Assembly: GCF_947500605.1 (NCBI RefSeq)
Contig: NZ_CANMSJ010000007.1
Span: 62,001 to 126,000 of the forward strand
Reading direction: 5' to 3'
Length of the DNA: 64,000 nucleotides
Origin: an uncultured Lacinutrix sp.
Lineage (GTDB): Bacteria > Bacteroidota > Bacteroidia > Flavobacteriales > Flavobacteriaceae
Both the position numbers and the translations under genes were made by a program. Shown one piece after another: positions 33,609 through 42,779 of the stretch. Below the pieces are notes generated by a model, which worked only from the letters and a program-made list of their open reading frames with translations, did not search any database and was not told where the DNA came from. How positions within the stretch are numbered: the stretch's first letter is position 1; every line of letters starts with the position of its first letter.

Positions 33609-35177
33609 ATGCCAGATAAAAATAGAAAAATATTTATAGGATTAACACTTTTTATAAGTCTGCTAATAGCAGGCTTAATTATAACTAAATCTGTAGTTAA
33701 AAATAAACTAGAAAAGAATCTAACTAGTTTGCCAGAGCATATTTCTTTAATGTATGAAAATGTAGATATTAACCTTTTAAGCGGAGACATTAACCTTAAA
33801 AAACCTTTATTAACCATTAAAGGACAAACAACAAAAGAAATTAATGCGCAAGTGGATATGCAATCTCTAGCTGTAAAAGGATTTAGCTATTGGGACTACT
33901 TTTTTAATAGCACTTTAAGTATTGATAATGTAGAATTTAATGCACCAAAGGTTACTCATTATTATAATAAATTGACAGATACAGACAAAGGGAGTCAATC
34001 TATTTTGTCTAAATTAAATCAGACCATAAACATTAAAAATATAGCTGTTAATAAAGGGCAACTAAAAGTTTATAATGTTGAAAATGATTCTATAATTAGT
34101 GAAGTTAATAAGATCGATTTTTTAATGACTAATTTTAGTAAAGACACATCTACAAAGTCAAGTGCTTTATTCAATTTCGAAACGTCCTCTTTAATTATAA
34201 AAGATATTAAACACCAAGTAGGTGAATATGAAAATTTATATGTAGATAATTTAAGTATTGATAATAATGAAGTGGTTTTATCAAACTTAAAGCTTAAAAC
34301 AAAATACTCTAAAAAAGAGCTTTCTAAAATAATAGAAGTAGAGCGCGATTATTTTGATTTAGAAATTCCTAAAATTGAAATTAAAAATCAAAAATTAGAC
34401 TTTTCTAACACCAAGCTAATAGGCGTGGAGTGTAATAGTATTACCATTAATAATCCAACGTTTAACATTTATAGAGATAAACTTGTTGCAGATGATTTAG
34501 TAGAAAAAGATTTGTATAGTAAAATGCTAAGAGACTTAAATTTTAAATTAAATATAGATTTAATAACTGTTTTAAACGGAACAATAGGCTATCAAGAAAA
34601 AGTAAAAGCACAGCATGTTGCTGGTAAGCTAGATTTTACTGCTTTTAATGCAAAACTGACTAAAATTAGCAATACTTATCTTGATACAGATAAAACTAAA
34701 ATTGATATTAATTGTAATTTTATGGATAATACTCCGCTAAAAGTAGAGTGGTCTTTTAATGTTAACAATGTTAATGATGATTTTGTTTTTAAAGCCGATT
34801 TAGGAAACCTTAATGCAGATAGTCTAAACGAGTTTATGAAACCAAACTTAAACTTAAAATTAGAAGGAGATTTAATTAAAACCTATTTTACTATAGATGG
34901 AAATTCAACAACATCAAAAATAGATTTAGAAACAAAGTACAATAAATTCGATGTTATAATATTGAAAGAGAATGGTCAAGAAAAAAACAAACTGCTCTCA
35001 GGATTAGTTAATTTATTAGTTTCTAAGAATAGTAATAACAAACCAGATCATTTTAGAAAGAGTAATACTAAAAAGGTAACAAGAGATAAAACAAAGTCGG
35101 TTTTTAATTTTGTTTGGAAAAATACTCAAGCAGGTTTACTATCGGCAATGGCAGGTGATGGTAAAAAAGATAACTAA
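33609..35177 (+). CDS. AsmA/DUF748-like envelope protein
   Basis: A 522-residue protein with an N-terminal membrane segment (FIGLTLFISLLIAGLIITKSV, about 9-29) and a long periplasmic, strand-rich region with the recurring pattern seen in AsmA-like proteins: INLLSGDINLKKPLLTIKG, IDNVEFNAPKVTHY, LNLKLEGDLIKTYFTIDG. Such proteins form elongated grooves that may move lipids between membranes; that role is inferred only from the family. C-terminal residues after 470 are basic. It is 80 nt before the uvrD start but uvrD has its own -7 box. Confidence 0.7.
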   Translation: MPDKNRKIFIGLTLFISLLIAGLIITKSVVKNKLEKNLTSLPEHISLMYENVDINLLSGDINLKKPLLTIKGQTTKEINAQVDMQSLAVKGFSYWDYFFNSTLSIDNVEFNAPKVTHYYNKLTDTDKGSQSILSKLNQTINIKNIAVNKGQLKVYNVENDSIISEVNKIDFLMTNFSKDTSTKSSALFNFETSSLIIKDIKHQVGEYENLYVDNLSIDNNEVVLSNLKLKTKYSKKELSKIIEVERDYFDLEIPKIEIKNQKLDFSNTKLIGVECNSITINNPTFNIYRDKLVADDLVEKDLYSKMLRDLNFKLNIDLITVLNGTIGYQEKVKAQHVAGKLDFTAFNAKLTKISNTYLDTDKTKIDINCNFMDNTPLKVEWSFNVNNVNDDFVFKADLGNLNADSLNEFMKPNLNLKLEGDLIKTYFTIDGNSTTSKIDLETKYNKFDVIILKENGQEKNKLLSGLVNLLVSKNSNNKPDHFRKSNTKKVTRDKTKSVFNFVWKNTQAGLLSAMAGDGKKDN

Positions 35178-35226
35178 TTGTTTATAATTATTAACAAATA
35201 CAAGGGATTAAAACAGTTACATTGGT

Positions 35227-35234
35227 TATTTTTG
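35227..35234 (+). promoter_or_regulatory. Predicted -7 box (TATTTTTG) of uvrD
   Basis: An exact TANNTTTG match 24 nt before the TTG at 35258. It lies downstream of a longer possible start at 35222, which rules that start out if the box is used. Confidence 0.5.
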
Positions 35235-35257
35235 TAACCTTAAAAAAACAAGCAATT

Positions 35258-37645
35258 TTGGAAAAGTACTTAAGTCAGTTAAACGAAGCACAATACGAGC
35301 CTACAGTTCAAAAGGATGGACCAATGATTATTATTGCAGGCGCCGGTTCTGGTAAAACACGAGTGTTAACATACCGTATTGCTTACCTAATGAACCAAGG
35401 TGTAGATTCATTTAACATCCTTGCACTTACTTTTACAAACAAGGCTGCTAAGGAAATGAAAGGCAGAATTGCAGAGATAGTAGGAGATGGAGAAGCAAAA
35501 AACCTGTGGATGGGAACTTTTCACTCTGTTTTTGCTAAAATTCTTCGTTTCGAAGGACACCATTTAGGATACCCAAGTAACTTTACAATTTACGACACAC
35601 AAGATTCTCAAAAACTTATGGGCTCTATTATTAGAGAGATGGGCTTAGAGAAAGATATTTATAAAACTAAGCAGGTTTATAGCAGGATTTCTTCATATAA
35701 AAATAGTTTAATAACGGTAAAAGCATATTTTAAAAATCCAGACTTAATGGAGGCAGATGCTATGGCTCGCAGACCAAGAATGGGTGAGATTTACAAAAAT
35801 TATGTTGATCGTTGTTTTAAAGCTGGAGCAATGGATTTTGATGATTTGTTGTTAAGAACCAACGAGTTATTAACACGTTTTCCAGAGGTTTTAAGAAAAT
35901 ATCAAGACAAATTTAGATACATATTGGTTGATGAGTATCAAGATACAAACCATTCTCAATACTTAATTGTTAGAGCACTAGCAGATAGATTTCAAAATAT
36001 TTGTGTGGTAGGTGATGATGCACAAAGTATTTATGCTTTCCGTGGTGCAAACATTAATAACATCTTAAATTTCCAAAAGGATTATGCCGATGTTAAAATG
36101 TATCGCTTAGAACAAAACTACCGTTCTACAAAAAATATAGTAGGTGCAGCAAACTCTGTTATCGAGCATAACCAAACAAAATTAGATAAAGTAGTTTGGA
36201 CGGCTAACGACGATGGAGATAAAGTACAAGTTAACCGCTCTTTAACCGATGGTGATGAGGGACGTTTTGTAGCAAGTACTATATGGGAAGAAAAAATGAC
36301 AAACCACTTGCAAAACAGTGATTTCGCTATTTTATACCGTACCAATTCGCAATCACGTGCTATGGAAGAAGCTTTGAGAAAAAGGAGTATTCCTTACCGT
36401 ATTTATGGAGGTTTATCTTTCTATCAAAGAAAAGAAATAAAAGACGTTATAGCTTATTTACGTTTAATTTTAAATACTTCAGATGAGGAGGCTTTAAAAC
36501 GTGTAATCAATTATCCTGGACGTGGTATTGGCCAAACAACTATAGATAGATTAATGGTTGCTGCTAACGAATCTGGTAAAACCATTTTTGGTTTGCTGGA
36601 GAATATAGATACCGTAGATATAAATATAAATGGAGGTACTAAAAATAAGCTTAGAGATTTTGTAACGCTTATTAAAAGTTTCCAAGTCATGAATCAAACA
36701 GCAAATGCTTTTGATTTAGCAGAGTATGTTACAAAAACTACTGGCTTAATAAGAGAGTTTAATAAAGACGGTACTCCAGAAGGCGTTTTACGTTTAGAGA
36801 ATGTAGAAGAATTATTAAACGGTATTAAGGATTTTGTTGAAGGACAAATGGAAATTGTCGATTCTAAAGATAATTTAGCAGAGTTTTTAGAGGATGTAGC
36901 ATTGGCAACAGATTTAGATGGCGATAAAGGCGATCCAAACCATGTGGCATTAATGACTATTCACTCTTCAAAAGGACTAGAGTTTAATCATGTTTTTGTA
37001 GTAGGATTGGAAGAAGATTTGTTTCCAAGTGCCATGAGTATGAACAACAGAAGCGAACTAGAGGAAGAAAGACGATTATTTTACGTAGCTTTGACCAGAG
37101 CAGAAAAGAAAGCATATTTAACTTATGCTTTGTCTAGATACCGTTGGGGAAAGTTAGTAGACTCAGAACCAAGTCGTTTTATAGAAGAAATCGACGATAA
37201 GTTTCTAGATATTACAACACCTATAGAAGAGCGTCGCATTAACCCAATGTTATCAGCAGATATATTTGGAGATGCACCACCAAATAAAATAAGATTTAAA
37301 AAAGCAGTACAACCAAAATTTCAAAAGAAAGTGGCAAAGAAGAAAGAACCTGTAAATTTCGAGATAAGCGTACCAAAGAAAATGAAAAAAGCTTCAGAAA
37401 TTGAAGCACCAACAAAAGCTGAAGTAGTTGCAAGTGCTAGCGAGAATTCGCGTTTAAGCATAAAAACGGAAGACCTTGTTGTAGGAATGAATGTAAAGCA
37501 TTTAAAGTTTGGTAGAGGAGAAGTATTAAGCATTGAAGGAAAAGGTGCAGATGTTAAAGCTGAAATTGACTTTGAGTTTGGCGGTAAAAAGAAATTATTA
37601 CTTCGTTTTGCTAAGTTAGAACGCATACGTACACGTACGCGTTAA
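35258..37645 (+). CDS. uvrD: UvrD/PcrA-family DNA helicase
   Basis: A superfamily-1A 3'-5' helicase acting in nucleotide-excision and mismatch repair and replication-fork clearance. About 795 residues, starting (TTG) MEKYLSQLNEAQYEP. Q motif and Walker A GAGSGKT (Lys33), Walker B VDEYQDTNHSQY, QNYRSTKNI, the VALMTIHSSKGLEF motif and LFYVALTRAEKKAYL are all present. The C-terminal about 70 residues are the PcrA-type Tudor-like domain (VGMNVKHLKFGRGEV) that in Gram-positive PcrA binds RNA polymerase. An upstream TTG at 35222 is rejected because the -7 box lies after it. A weak terminator follows. Confidence 0.96.
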   Translation: MEKYLSQLNEAQYEPTVQKDGPMIIIAGAGSGKTRVLTYRIAYLMNQGVDSFNILALTFTNKAAKEMKGRIAEIVGDGEAKNLWMGTFHSVFAKILRFEGHHLGYPSNFTIYDTQDSQKLMGSIIREMGLEKDIYKTKQVYSRISSYKNSLITVKAYFKNPDLMEADAMARRPRMGEIYKNYVDRCFKAGAMDFDDLLLRTNELLTRFPEVLRKYQDKFRYILVDEYQDTNHSQYLIVRALADRFQNICVVGDDAQSIYAFRGANINNILNFQKDYADVKMYRLEQNYRSTKNIVGAANSVIEHNQTKLDKVVWTANDDGDKVQVNRSLTDGDEGRFVASTIWEEKMTNHLQNSDFAILYRTNSQSRAMEEALRKRSIPYRIYGGLSFYQRKEIKDVIAYLRLILNTSDEEALKRVINYPGRGIGQTTIDRLMVAANESGKTIFGLLENIDTVDININGGTKNKLRDFVTLIKSFQVMNQTANAFDLAEYVTKTTGLIREFNKDGTPEGVLRLENVEELLNGIKDFVEGQMEIVDSKDNLAEFLEDVALATDLDGDKGDPNHVALMTIHSSKGLEFNHVFVVGLEEDLFPSAMSMNNRSELEEERRLFYVALTRAEKKAYLTYALSRYRWGKLVDSEPSRFIEEIDDKFLDITTPIEERRINPMLSADIFGDAPPNKIRFKKAVQPKFQKKVAKKKEPVNFEISVPKKMKKASEIEAPTKAEVVASASENSRLSIKTEDLVVGMNVKHLKFGRGEVLSIEGKGADVKAEIDFEFGGKKKLLLRFAKLERIRTRTR

Positions 37646-37661
37646 TTAGATTTTTAATTAT

Positions 37662-37688
37662 TAAGCCACTTGTTAAGGCTTATTTTTC
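37662..37688 (+). terminator. Possible terminator of uvrD
   Basis: A 6-bp stem (TAAGCC with GGCTTA) with 9-nt loop followed by TTTTTCTC, 17 nt after the uvrD stop. Short stem, so moderate confidence. Confidence 0.55.
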
Positions 37689-37740
37689 TCAGATTAAAAG
37701 TTTAAATTGAATTAATAAACGGTATTAATGTTTAAAATAT

Positions 37741-37780
37741 TTAAGCCAATATGTTTATAATAATAAACTTATTGGCTTAA
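37741..37780. promoter_or_regulatory. 40-nt near-perfect hairpin before the WG-repeat gene
   Basis: An 18-bp inverted repeat (TTAAGCCAATATGTTTAT with its complement, one mismatch) and a 4-nt loop, ending 17 nt before the ATG at 37798. It is not followed by a T-run on the plus strand, so it may be a leader structure, operator or small repeat. It shares TTAAGCC with the uvrD terminator stem. Confidence 0.5.
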
Positions 37781-37797
37781 AAACTGTTATGTAGGTT

Positions 37798-38856
37798 ATG
37801 AAAATGGATAAGACACTATTAATATTCTCATTTTTTTTATTTTCATTTATAACTATCAAAGCTCAAGTTTTTACTAAAGAAGCTTTACAAGCGCATAAAG
37901 AACATAGTGTAGCTTTTGGTGATTCTTCTAAGATACCAGCATATTCGAGTAAATTTTTTGGACTTAAAAATGTAGGTATCGAATTTCAGAAAAAAGGAAA
38001 CAAATGGGCTTTAGTCAATACTAATAAAAACAAGCTAATTATTCCATACGAAATAGATTCTGTATTAACTTCCTACAAATCTTCAGGTATAGTAAGCTAT
38101 ATTATTAAAAGAGATAATAAATGGCAACCTATAGCTTTCGATAAGAAACATAAAATAACAGAAAGCGAGCCTTCATCAGGTCTAATTAAAAAAGAATTAG
38201 ATAAAGATTATATTGAGATGTACAATTATGGATGGAGACGTTTTCCAATTGTATATAATGGTAAGCGTGGTGTTATGAATAAAAACTACGAAACTATTGT
38301 ACCAATTAAGTATGATTATGTTTTAGATTTATTCGATTCATTATCAAAATACAGAAATGATACAATCTCATATTTAATTTACGATAATAATAAGGTTGGC
38401 ATGATTACTAATACGCTAACCATAGAGCCAAAATTTGAAGATATTGGTTTAAAATATCCTACTTATAGCGACCATTTTGGAGAACATAAATTACTCTATA
38501 ATAAAGATTTCTTTGGCTTTAAATTAGATGGTAAATATGGTGTTATGAATTATACTCAAGAGATGGTAGTCCCAAACGTGTACGATTCTATACTGTATTG
38601 CGAGTCTAATTTAGATGAAGACGATATTAAAAAAGGAAAATTTATAGTTAGTAAAAACGGGAAATATGGTGTTATTAATGCACAAAATAAAATCCTTGTT
38701 CCTTTTCAGTATTTAAGTATCAATTATAAAGGCTTAAACCATAATAATGATGAAATATTTATGGTTAGAAAAAAGCAAAATTATGGTATTGTAAATGGGC
38801 AAAATAAAATTTTAAAAGCACTTGAATTTTCGAAAGAAGAATTAAAAGATTTTTAG
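37798..38856 (+). CDS. Secreted WG-repeat protein
   Basis: A 352-residue protein with a signal peptide (LLIFSFFLFSFITIKAQ, cleavage near 24). At least four WG-type repeats are visible: GLKNVGIEFQKKGNKWALVN, NGKRGVMNKNYETIVPIKYDYV, LDGKYGVMNYTQEMVVPNVYDS and KNGKYGVINAQNKILVPFQYL. These are structural beta repeats found in many surface or secreted proteins, with no known enzymatic activity. ATG codons 1 and 3 are both possible starts; the first follows a strong hairpin. It is separate from uvrD and the next gene. Confidence 0.83.
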   Translation: MKMDKTLLIFSFFLFSFITIKAQVFTKEALQAHKEHSVAFGDSSKIPAYSSKFFGLKNVGIEFQKKGNKWALVNTNKNKLIIPYEIDSVLTSYKSSGIVSYIIKRDNKWQPIAFDKKHKITESEPSSGLIKKELDKDYIEMYNYGWRRFPIVYNGKRGVMNKNYETIVPIKYDYVLDLFDSLSKYRNDTISYLIYDNNKVGMITNTLTIEPKFEDIGLKYPTYSDHFGEHKLLYNKDFFGFKLDGKYGVMNYTQEMVVPNVYDSILYCESNLDEDDIKKGKFIVSKNGKYGVINAQNKILVPFQYLSINYKGLNHNNDEIFMVRKKQNYGIVNGQNKILKALEFSKEELKDF

Positions 38857-39165
38857 TTTTTTTATTGAACTTAAAAAAAAGACTTCAGTTTGGTTCATGT
38901 ATTAAATAAGTGTGGTCCAACCCAACGGTATTCTTCGTTGAGATAGAAAGTAAAGTATTAATTGATCTATTGGTGTCTATCAAACTTATTAAGCCAACAA
39001 TACTCTAAATCATTTTAGTATTATCGTTATTCACTTTGTGACTGTTGTTTAGTAACATGAAACAACACAACTAACTAGTAATAAAACAAATAAATAATGA
39101 ACAGATATTTTTTTCATAAACAAATAAGTATTTACTTTAGTAAACATTAATGTAAGTTACATATT
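38857..39165. other. 309-nt non-coding spacer
   Basis: AT-rich spacer with no open frame or promoter of note. It holds an 8-bp hairpin TGTTGTTT / AAACAACA (39043-39067, 9-nt loop) and a shorter one CAACG / CGTTG near 38957-38974. No T-run follows either, and I see no known element. Confidence 0.5.
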
Positions 39166-39786
39166 ATGGCCGATTTTATAAGAATTTACGAAGAAAACCC
39201 TAATCCTAAGGAGATTAAAAAAGTAATAAACGTTTTAAAAAGAGGAGGATTAATAATTTTTCCTACAGATACTGTTTATGCTTTAGGTTGCGATATTAAT
39301 AACAATAAAGCCTTAGAGCGTATTGCACGAATTAAAGGTGTTAAGCTAGAAAAAGCAAAACTATCTTTTATTTGTCACGATTTAAGCAATTTAAGCGATC
39401 ATGTAAAGCAGATTGACACTTCTACTTTTAAAATTTTAAAACGAGCATTACCAGGTCCTTATACCTTTATATTGCCAGGTTCTAAGTCTTTACCATCTGT
39501 TTTTAAAAAGAAAAAAGAGGTTGGTATACGTATTCCTAATAATAATATAACCTTAGAGATTGTAAAAGCTTTAGGTAATCCGTTAGTGTCTACATCTATT
39601 AGAGATGACGATGAAATTTTAGAATATACTACAGATCCAGAGCTAATTCTTGAAAAATGGGATAAGCTAGTAGACCTTGTTATAGATGGTGGTTATGGAG
39701 GAAACGAAGGTTCTACAATTGTAGATTTATCTAATGAAGAACCAGTAGTTGTAAGGGAAGGTAAAGGCAGTTTAGAAATTTTTTAA
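39166..39786 (+). CDS. Sua5/YciO/YrdC-family protein (threonylcarbamoyl-AMP synthase-like)
   Basis: A 206-residue YrdC-fold protein. TsaC/Sua5 members make threonylcarbamoyl-AMP for the t6A modification of tRNAs reading ANN codons. Visible features are FPTDTVYALGCDI (about 32-44), the basic loop RIKGVKLEKAKLS with the lysines that bind ATP and threonine, and GPYTFILPGSK. The length is closer to YciO than to TsaC with its C-terminal domain, and YciO function is unproven, so no symbol is given. It sits 1 nt from the VOC gene, an operon of two. Confidence 0.88.
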   Translation: MADFIRIYEENPNPKEIKKVINVLKRGGLIIFPTDTVYALGCDINNNKALERIARIKGVKLEKAKLSFICHDLSNLSDHVKQIDTSTFKILKRALPGPYTFILPGSKSLPSVFKKKKEVGIRIPNNNITLEIVKALGNPLVSTSIRDDDEILEYTTDPELILEKWDKLVDLVIDGGYGGNEGSTIVDLSNEEPVVVREGKGSLEIF

Positions 39787-39787
39787 G

Positions 39788-40144
39788 ATGAAGACACCCG
39801 CAAACAATACAGTAAACTACATAGAATTAAAAGCAAGCAATCTTGAAGCTACTAAAGCATTTTATATTAAAGTCTTTGGTTGGAAATTTACAGATTATGG
39901 AGAGCACTATACTTCATTTTCTAAAAATGAATCTGGAATAGATGGAGGTTTCGAAAAAACGGAAGATGCAATTGTTAATGGAGCATTAGTCGTACTTTAT
40001 CATGAGAATTTAATAGAAGCAAAGCAAAATGTTATAGATGCTGGAGGAAAAATTAAAGTCGATATTTTTATGTTTCCTGGCGGTAGTCGATTTCAATTTT
40101 TAGATCCATCAGGTAACGAACTTGCGGTATGGACATATAATTAA
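39788..40144 (+). CDS. VOC-family (glyoxalase/dioxygenase fold) protein
   Basis: A 118-residue protein of the vicinal-oxygen-chelate fold: NYIELKASNLEATKAFYIKVFGWKF at the start and RFQFLDPSGNELAVW at the end. The final Glu in GNELAVW is a typical metal-ligand position; the first ligand position is occupied by Glu in IELKA. It could be a glyoxalase-like enzyme or a binding protein; the substrate is not deducible. Its start is 1 nt after the stop of the Sua5 homologue. A strong terminator follows. Confidence 0.83.
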   Translation: MKTPANNTVNYIELKASNLEATKAFYIKVFGWKFTDYGEHYTSFSKNESGIDGGFEKTEDAIVNGALVVLYHENLIEAKQNVIDAGGKIKVDIFMFPGGSRFQFLDPSGNELAVWTYN

Positions 40145-40161
40145 ATATATTAGTAAAAAAG

Positions 40162-40191
40162 AAAAAGCCCAATCGCAAGATTGGGCTTTTT
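40162..40191. terminator. Bidirectional Rho-independent terminator
   Basis: A perfect 13-bp stem (AAAAAGCCCAATC) with GCAA loop and T-runs on both strands, between the VOC gene (plus) and the OmpA gene (minus). Confidence 0.9.
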
Positions 40192-40211
40192 TATTATAAC
40201 TATTAAAGAGT

Positions 40212-41078
40212 TTAGTTCCCTTCAGATAAGCTTTTCATTTCCGTTTCAATCATTTCATAGAACTGATCAATTTTTGGTAAAATGTAAATTTTAGTTCTTC
40301 TGTTTATTGCTCTATTTGTAGGAGAGTCGTTAGCTACTAAAGGTAAATGATCTCCACGACCTGCAGCAATTAATTGTTCTGGTTTAACACCTAACTCTTG
40401 TAAAGCTCTTACAATAGAAGTACTACGTTTAACACTTAAATCCCAGTTGTCTAATAAAACACCACCTCTGTTATAAGGTACATTATCTGTATGGCCTTCT
40501 ACCATTGCTTCAAAATTTGGCTTACCGTTAATTACAGTAGCTACTTTTCCAAGAATAGTGTTTGCTCTATCGCTAATGTTATAGCTTCCTGTTTTAAATA
40601 ATAACTTGTCAGATAAAGAGATAAAAACAACGCTCTTTTCAACATTAATTTCAATGTCTTCGTCATTTAAACCAACTTCTTTCTTTAAGCTAGTTACTAA
40701 AGCTAGTGTTACACTATCTTTTTTAGTTAACGCATCTTGTAATCTTGTAATACGTAAATCTTTTTCTTTTAAGCTTTCTAAAGACTTCTCAACGTTTTTA
40801 GCACCTTGCGTTGTTAAAACCGTCATGTCTTTAGTACTTTCAATTAAAGCTAAATTATTAGATTTCATGTCTGCTAAGCGCTCACGAAGCTCTTTAATAC
40901 GTGCAGCCGAGGCTGCCTCGTCTGCTAAACAGCTATTTAGTTTAACAGTTGCTGTATTTAAAAGGTCTTGAGTTTCTTTTTGCTTTGTTTCAAGTGCCAT
41001 AAAGTCTTTTTTAGAGACACAAGAACTTAAAGTTAATAGTGCTACTGCACTAAATATCATTAGTTTTTTCATAATCAT
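40212..41078 (-). CDS. OmpA-family lipoprotein with coiled coil
   Basis: A 288-residue lipoprotein (lipobox TLSSC, Cys20 of this start). A long coiled coil (about 25-135, with ELRERLADMKSNNLALIE) leads to a C-terminal OmpA domain (about 150-280). The peptidoglycan-binding residues are clear in VEGHTDNVPYNRGG and the final NRAINRRTKIYI. It anchors the outer membrane to the cell wall. The second ATG (two codons in) is an equally good start and gives a more usual MKK beginning. A TACTTTTG box precedes it at 41107-41114. Confidence 0.92.
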   Translation of the reverse strand: MIMKKLMIFSAVALLTLSSCVSKKDFMALETKQKETQDLLNTATVKLNSCLADEAASAARIKELRERLADMKSNNLALIESTKDMTVLTTQGAKNVEKSLESLKEKDLRITRLQDALTKKDSVTLALVTSLKKEVGLNDEDIEINVEKSVVFISLSDKLLFKTGSYNISDRANTILGKVATVINGKPNFEAMVEGHTDNVPYNRGGVLLDNWDLSVKRSTSIVRALQELGVKPEQLIAAGRGDHLPLVANDSPTNRAINRRTKIYILPKIDQFYEMIETEMKSLSEGN

Positions 41079-41106
41079 TATAGAATAAAATTAAATTTAA
41101 ACAGGT

Positions 41107-41114
41107 CAAAAGTA
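41107..41114 (-). promoter_or_regulatory. Predicted -7 box (TACTTTTG) of the OmpA gene
   Basis: An exact TANNTTTG match on the minus strand, about 28 nt before the start. No TTG element at the ideal distance. Confidence 0.45.
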
Positions 41115-41165
41115 GATAATTTTAAAATGTTAAAAGAAGTATTAACAAAATTTTTGCTAAATGAA

Positions 41166-42155
41166 CTACAAATTGGTAAAGCGTTTGTGTTTAGTTGCAA
41201 AATATGACCATACCACAGATTTTACGTTGTAATAATTAGTTTTCTTTTGCAATTGTTTTCTTTGTTTTAATAATTTAGGTAAACGACTATAGAAGCTAAA
41301 ATGTGCTTTTAAAATTGCTAGTATGTGAACGAATTTAAATTCTATTAAAAATTTAAAGGCTGCTAAACCATCTAAGGTCAATCTAGTAAAAAGTAGTATA
41401 AAAATATTACCTGAAGCATTTTTAGTAAGTGTAGCAAGGCTGTTTCTAAAATTTAGATATGTTTTTTTAGGATTGGTTGTACTTAAAGTGGCACCTCCAA
41501 CATGATAGACTGTAGATTCTGATATATATTTAGTAGTGTAACCTAAATTAAATGCTCTCCAGCACAAATCAATTTCTTCCATGTGTGCAAAAAACGATTC
41601 GTCGAAACCATTTAAAGTATTAAAAACGTCTTTTCTAATAAAAAAACAAGCTCCAGAAGCCCAGAATATTTCAGAATTAGTATTGTATTGTCCTTTGTCT
41701 TCTTCAATAGTATCAAAAATGCGTCCGCGACAATAAGGATAGCCAAATTTGTCTATAAAACCACCAGCAGCACCAGCATATTCAAAATGTGTTTTGTTTT
41801 TAAAGTCTAATATTTTAGGCTGAATAATGGCAGTATTAGTTTCAGTTTTAAAAGCGTTTAATATTGGGCTTAACCAGTTTTTGCTAACTTCTATATCGCT
41901 ATTAACTAAACAAAAAACGTCTTCTTCTAAATGCTTTAAAGTATCATTATAACCTTTAGCATAACCTCCGTTTTCTTTGTTTCTAATAATTTTTATTTCA
42001 GGAAAATTAGAAGTTACAAAAGCGATAGAATCATCTGTAGATGCATTATCAGCGACATAAATAGTTGCTTCTTGAGAATGTTCGATAATAGAAGGAAGGA
42101 ACTTTTGTAAAAGCGCTTTTCCGTTCCAATTTAATATGACTACTGCTATTTTCAA
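41166..42155 (-). CDS. Glycosyltransferase family 2
   Basis: A 329-residue GT2 (GT-A fold) enzyme. The N terminus VVILNWNGKALLQKFLPSI, YVADNASTDDS near 34-44, ENGGYAKGYND and the DxD-like LVNSDIEVS (about 84-92) form the nucleotide-sugar site. GASGACFFIRKDVF and ESFFAHMEEIDLCWRA are the acceptor and metal-proximal motifs of the rhamnosyltransferase-like branch. The C-terminal helix is hydrophobic or amphipathic, so it is probably peripheral at the inner membrane, making cell-surface glycan. No polysaccharide cluster surrounds it. Confidence 0.92.
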   Translation of the reverse strand: MKIAVVILNWNGKALLQKFLPSIIEHSQEATIYVADNASTDDSIAFVTSNFPEIKIIRNKENGGYAKGYNDTLKHLEEDVFCLVNSDIEVSKNWLSPILNAFKTETNTAIIQPKILDFKNKTHFEYAGAAGGFIDKFGYPYCRGRIFDTIEEDKGQYNTNSEIFWASGACFFIRKDVFNTLNGFDESFFAHMEEIDLCWRAFNLGYTTKYISESTVYHVGGATLSTTNPKKTYLNFRNSLATLTKNASGNIFILLFTRLTLDGLAAFKFLIEFKFVHILAILKAHFSFYSRLPKLLKQRKQLQKKTNYYNVKSVVWSYFATKHKRFTNL

Positions 42156-42217
42156 AAAAAATATTTGTTTAATCTGTTAATTTGTTTTTTTTACTTCCAA
42201 CTTCCAACTTCCAACTT

Positions 42218-42661
42218 CTAACTGTAATCCGGAATATCCTCTAGAAAACCATATTTTTCAGCTTCAAAATCCATAACACAATAATAATGGTTTAATCCAT
42301 TTGTTACCATAAGGTATGTTGCGTTTAGCGCTAGGTTATAGCGAGCCACCTGGTCAAAAGTATCTTGTTTAATTTTTATTTTTGGTGCTTTGCACTCTAC
42401 AATTAAGTGAATACTACCATCAGGATTAAAAATTACAATGTCGTAACGCTTTTTTAAATCGTTGACTTTAAGCTCTTTTTCTACGTTTATAAGTGATTTA
42501 GGGTAACCCTTTACATCCATTAAATATTGAACACAGTGCTGTCTTACCCATTCTTCGGGTTGTAGAATCACAAACTTTTTACGAATAGCATCGAATATAG
42601 ATACTTTATTTTCGCTATTTTTGAAACGAAACGTAAACTTCGGAAAATTGAGTACTTGCAT
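42218..42661 (-). CDS. Orphan HsdR N-terminal-like (type I restriction endonuclease-fold) domain protein
   Basis: A 147-residue protein consisting only of the HsdR-N/PD-(D/E)xK fold. The catalytic pattern RYDIVIF...VECKAP (Asp74, Glu89, Lys91) is intact. There is no helicase or specificity subunit and no hsdM nearby, so it is not a type I system. Such stand-alone proteins occur in Bacteroidetes beside holA and might act as nucleases in DNA repair, but this is inference. The ATG at 42659-42661 is preferred over a TTG one codon earlier. It is divergent from holA, 118 nt away. Confidence 0.83.
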   Translation of the reverse strand: MQVLNFPKFTFRFKNSENKVSIFDAIRKKFVILQPEEWVRQHCVQYLMDVKGYPKSLINVEKELKVNDLKKRYDIVIFNPDGSIHLIVECKAPKIKIKQDTFDQVARYNLALNATYLMVTNGLNHYYCVMDFEAEKYGFLEDIPDYS

Positions 42662-42779
42662 CAAAGCAATTTATAGTTTTTTCAAAGTTAAGCTTCAACA
42701 ATCAAAAACCAAATAACAAGGACTATTTATTCGTTCAATTTTGGAATTTGGAATTATTTAATTTGGAATTTATACTACT

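Noticed and set aside
35222-35257. Longer N terminus of UvrD
   Set aside because: A perfect -7 box lies downstream of that start, and the family N terminus begins at 35258.
38857-39165. Riboswitch or small-RNA gene in the 309-nt spacer
   Set aside because: Only weak hairpins, no T-run and no recognised conserved core.
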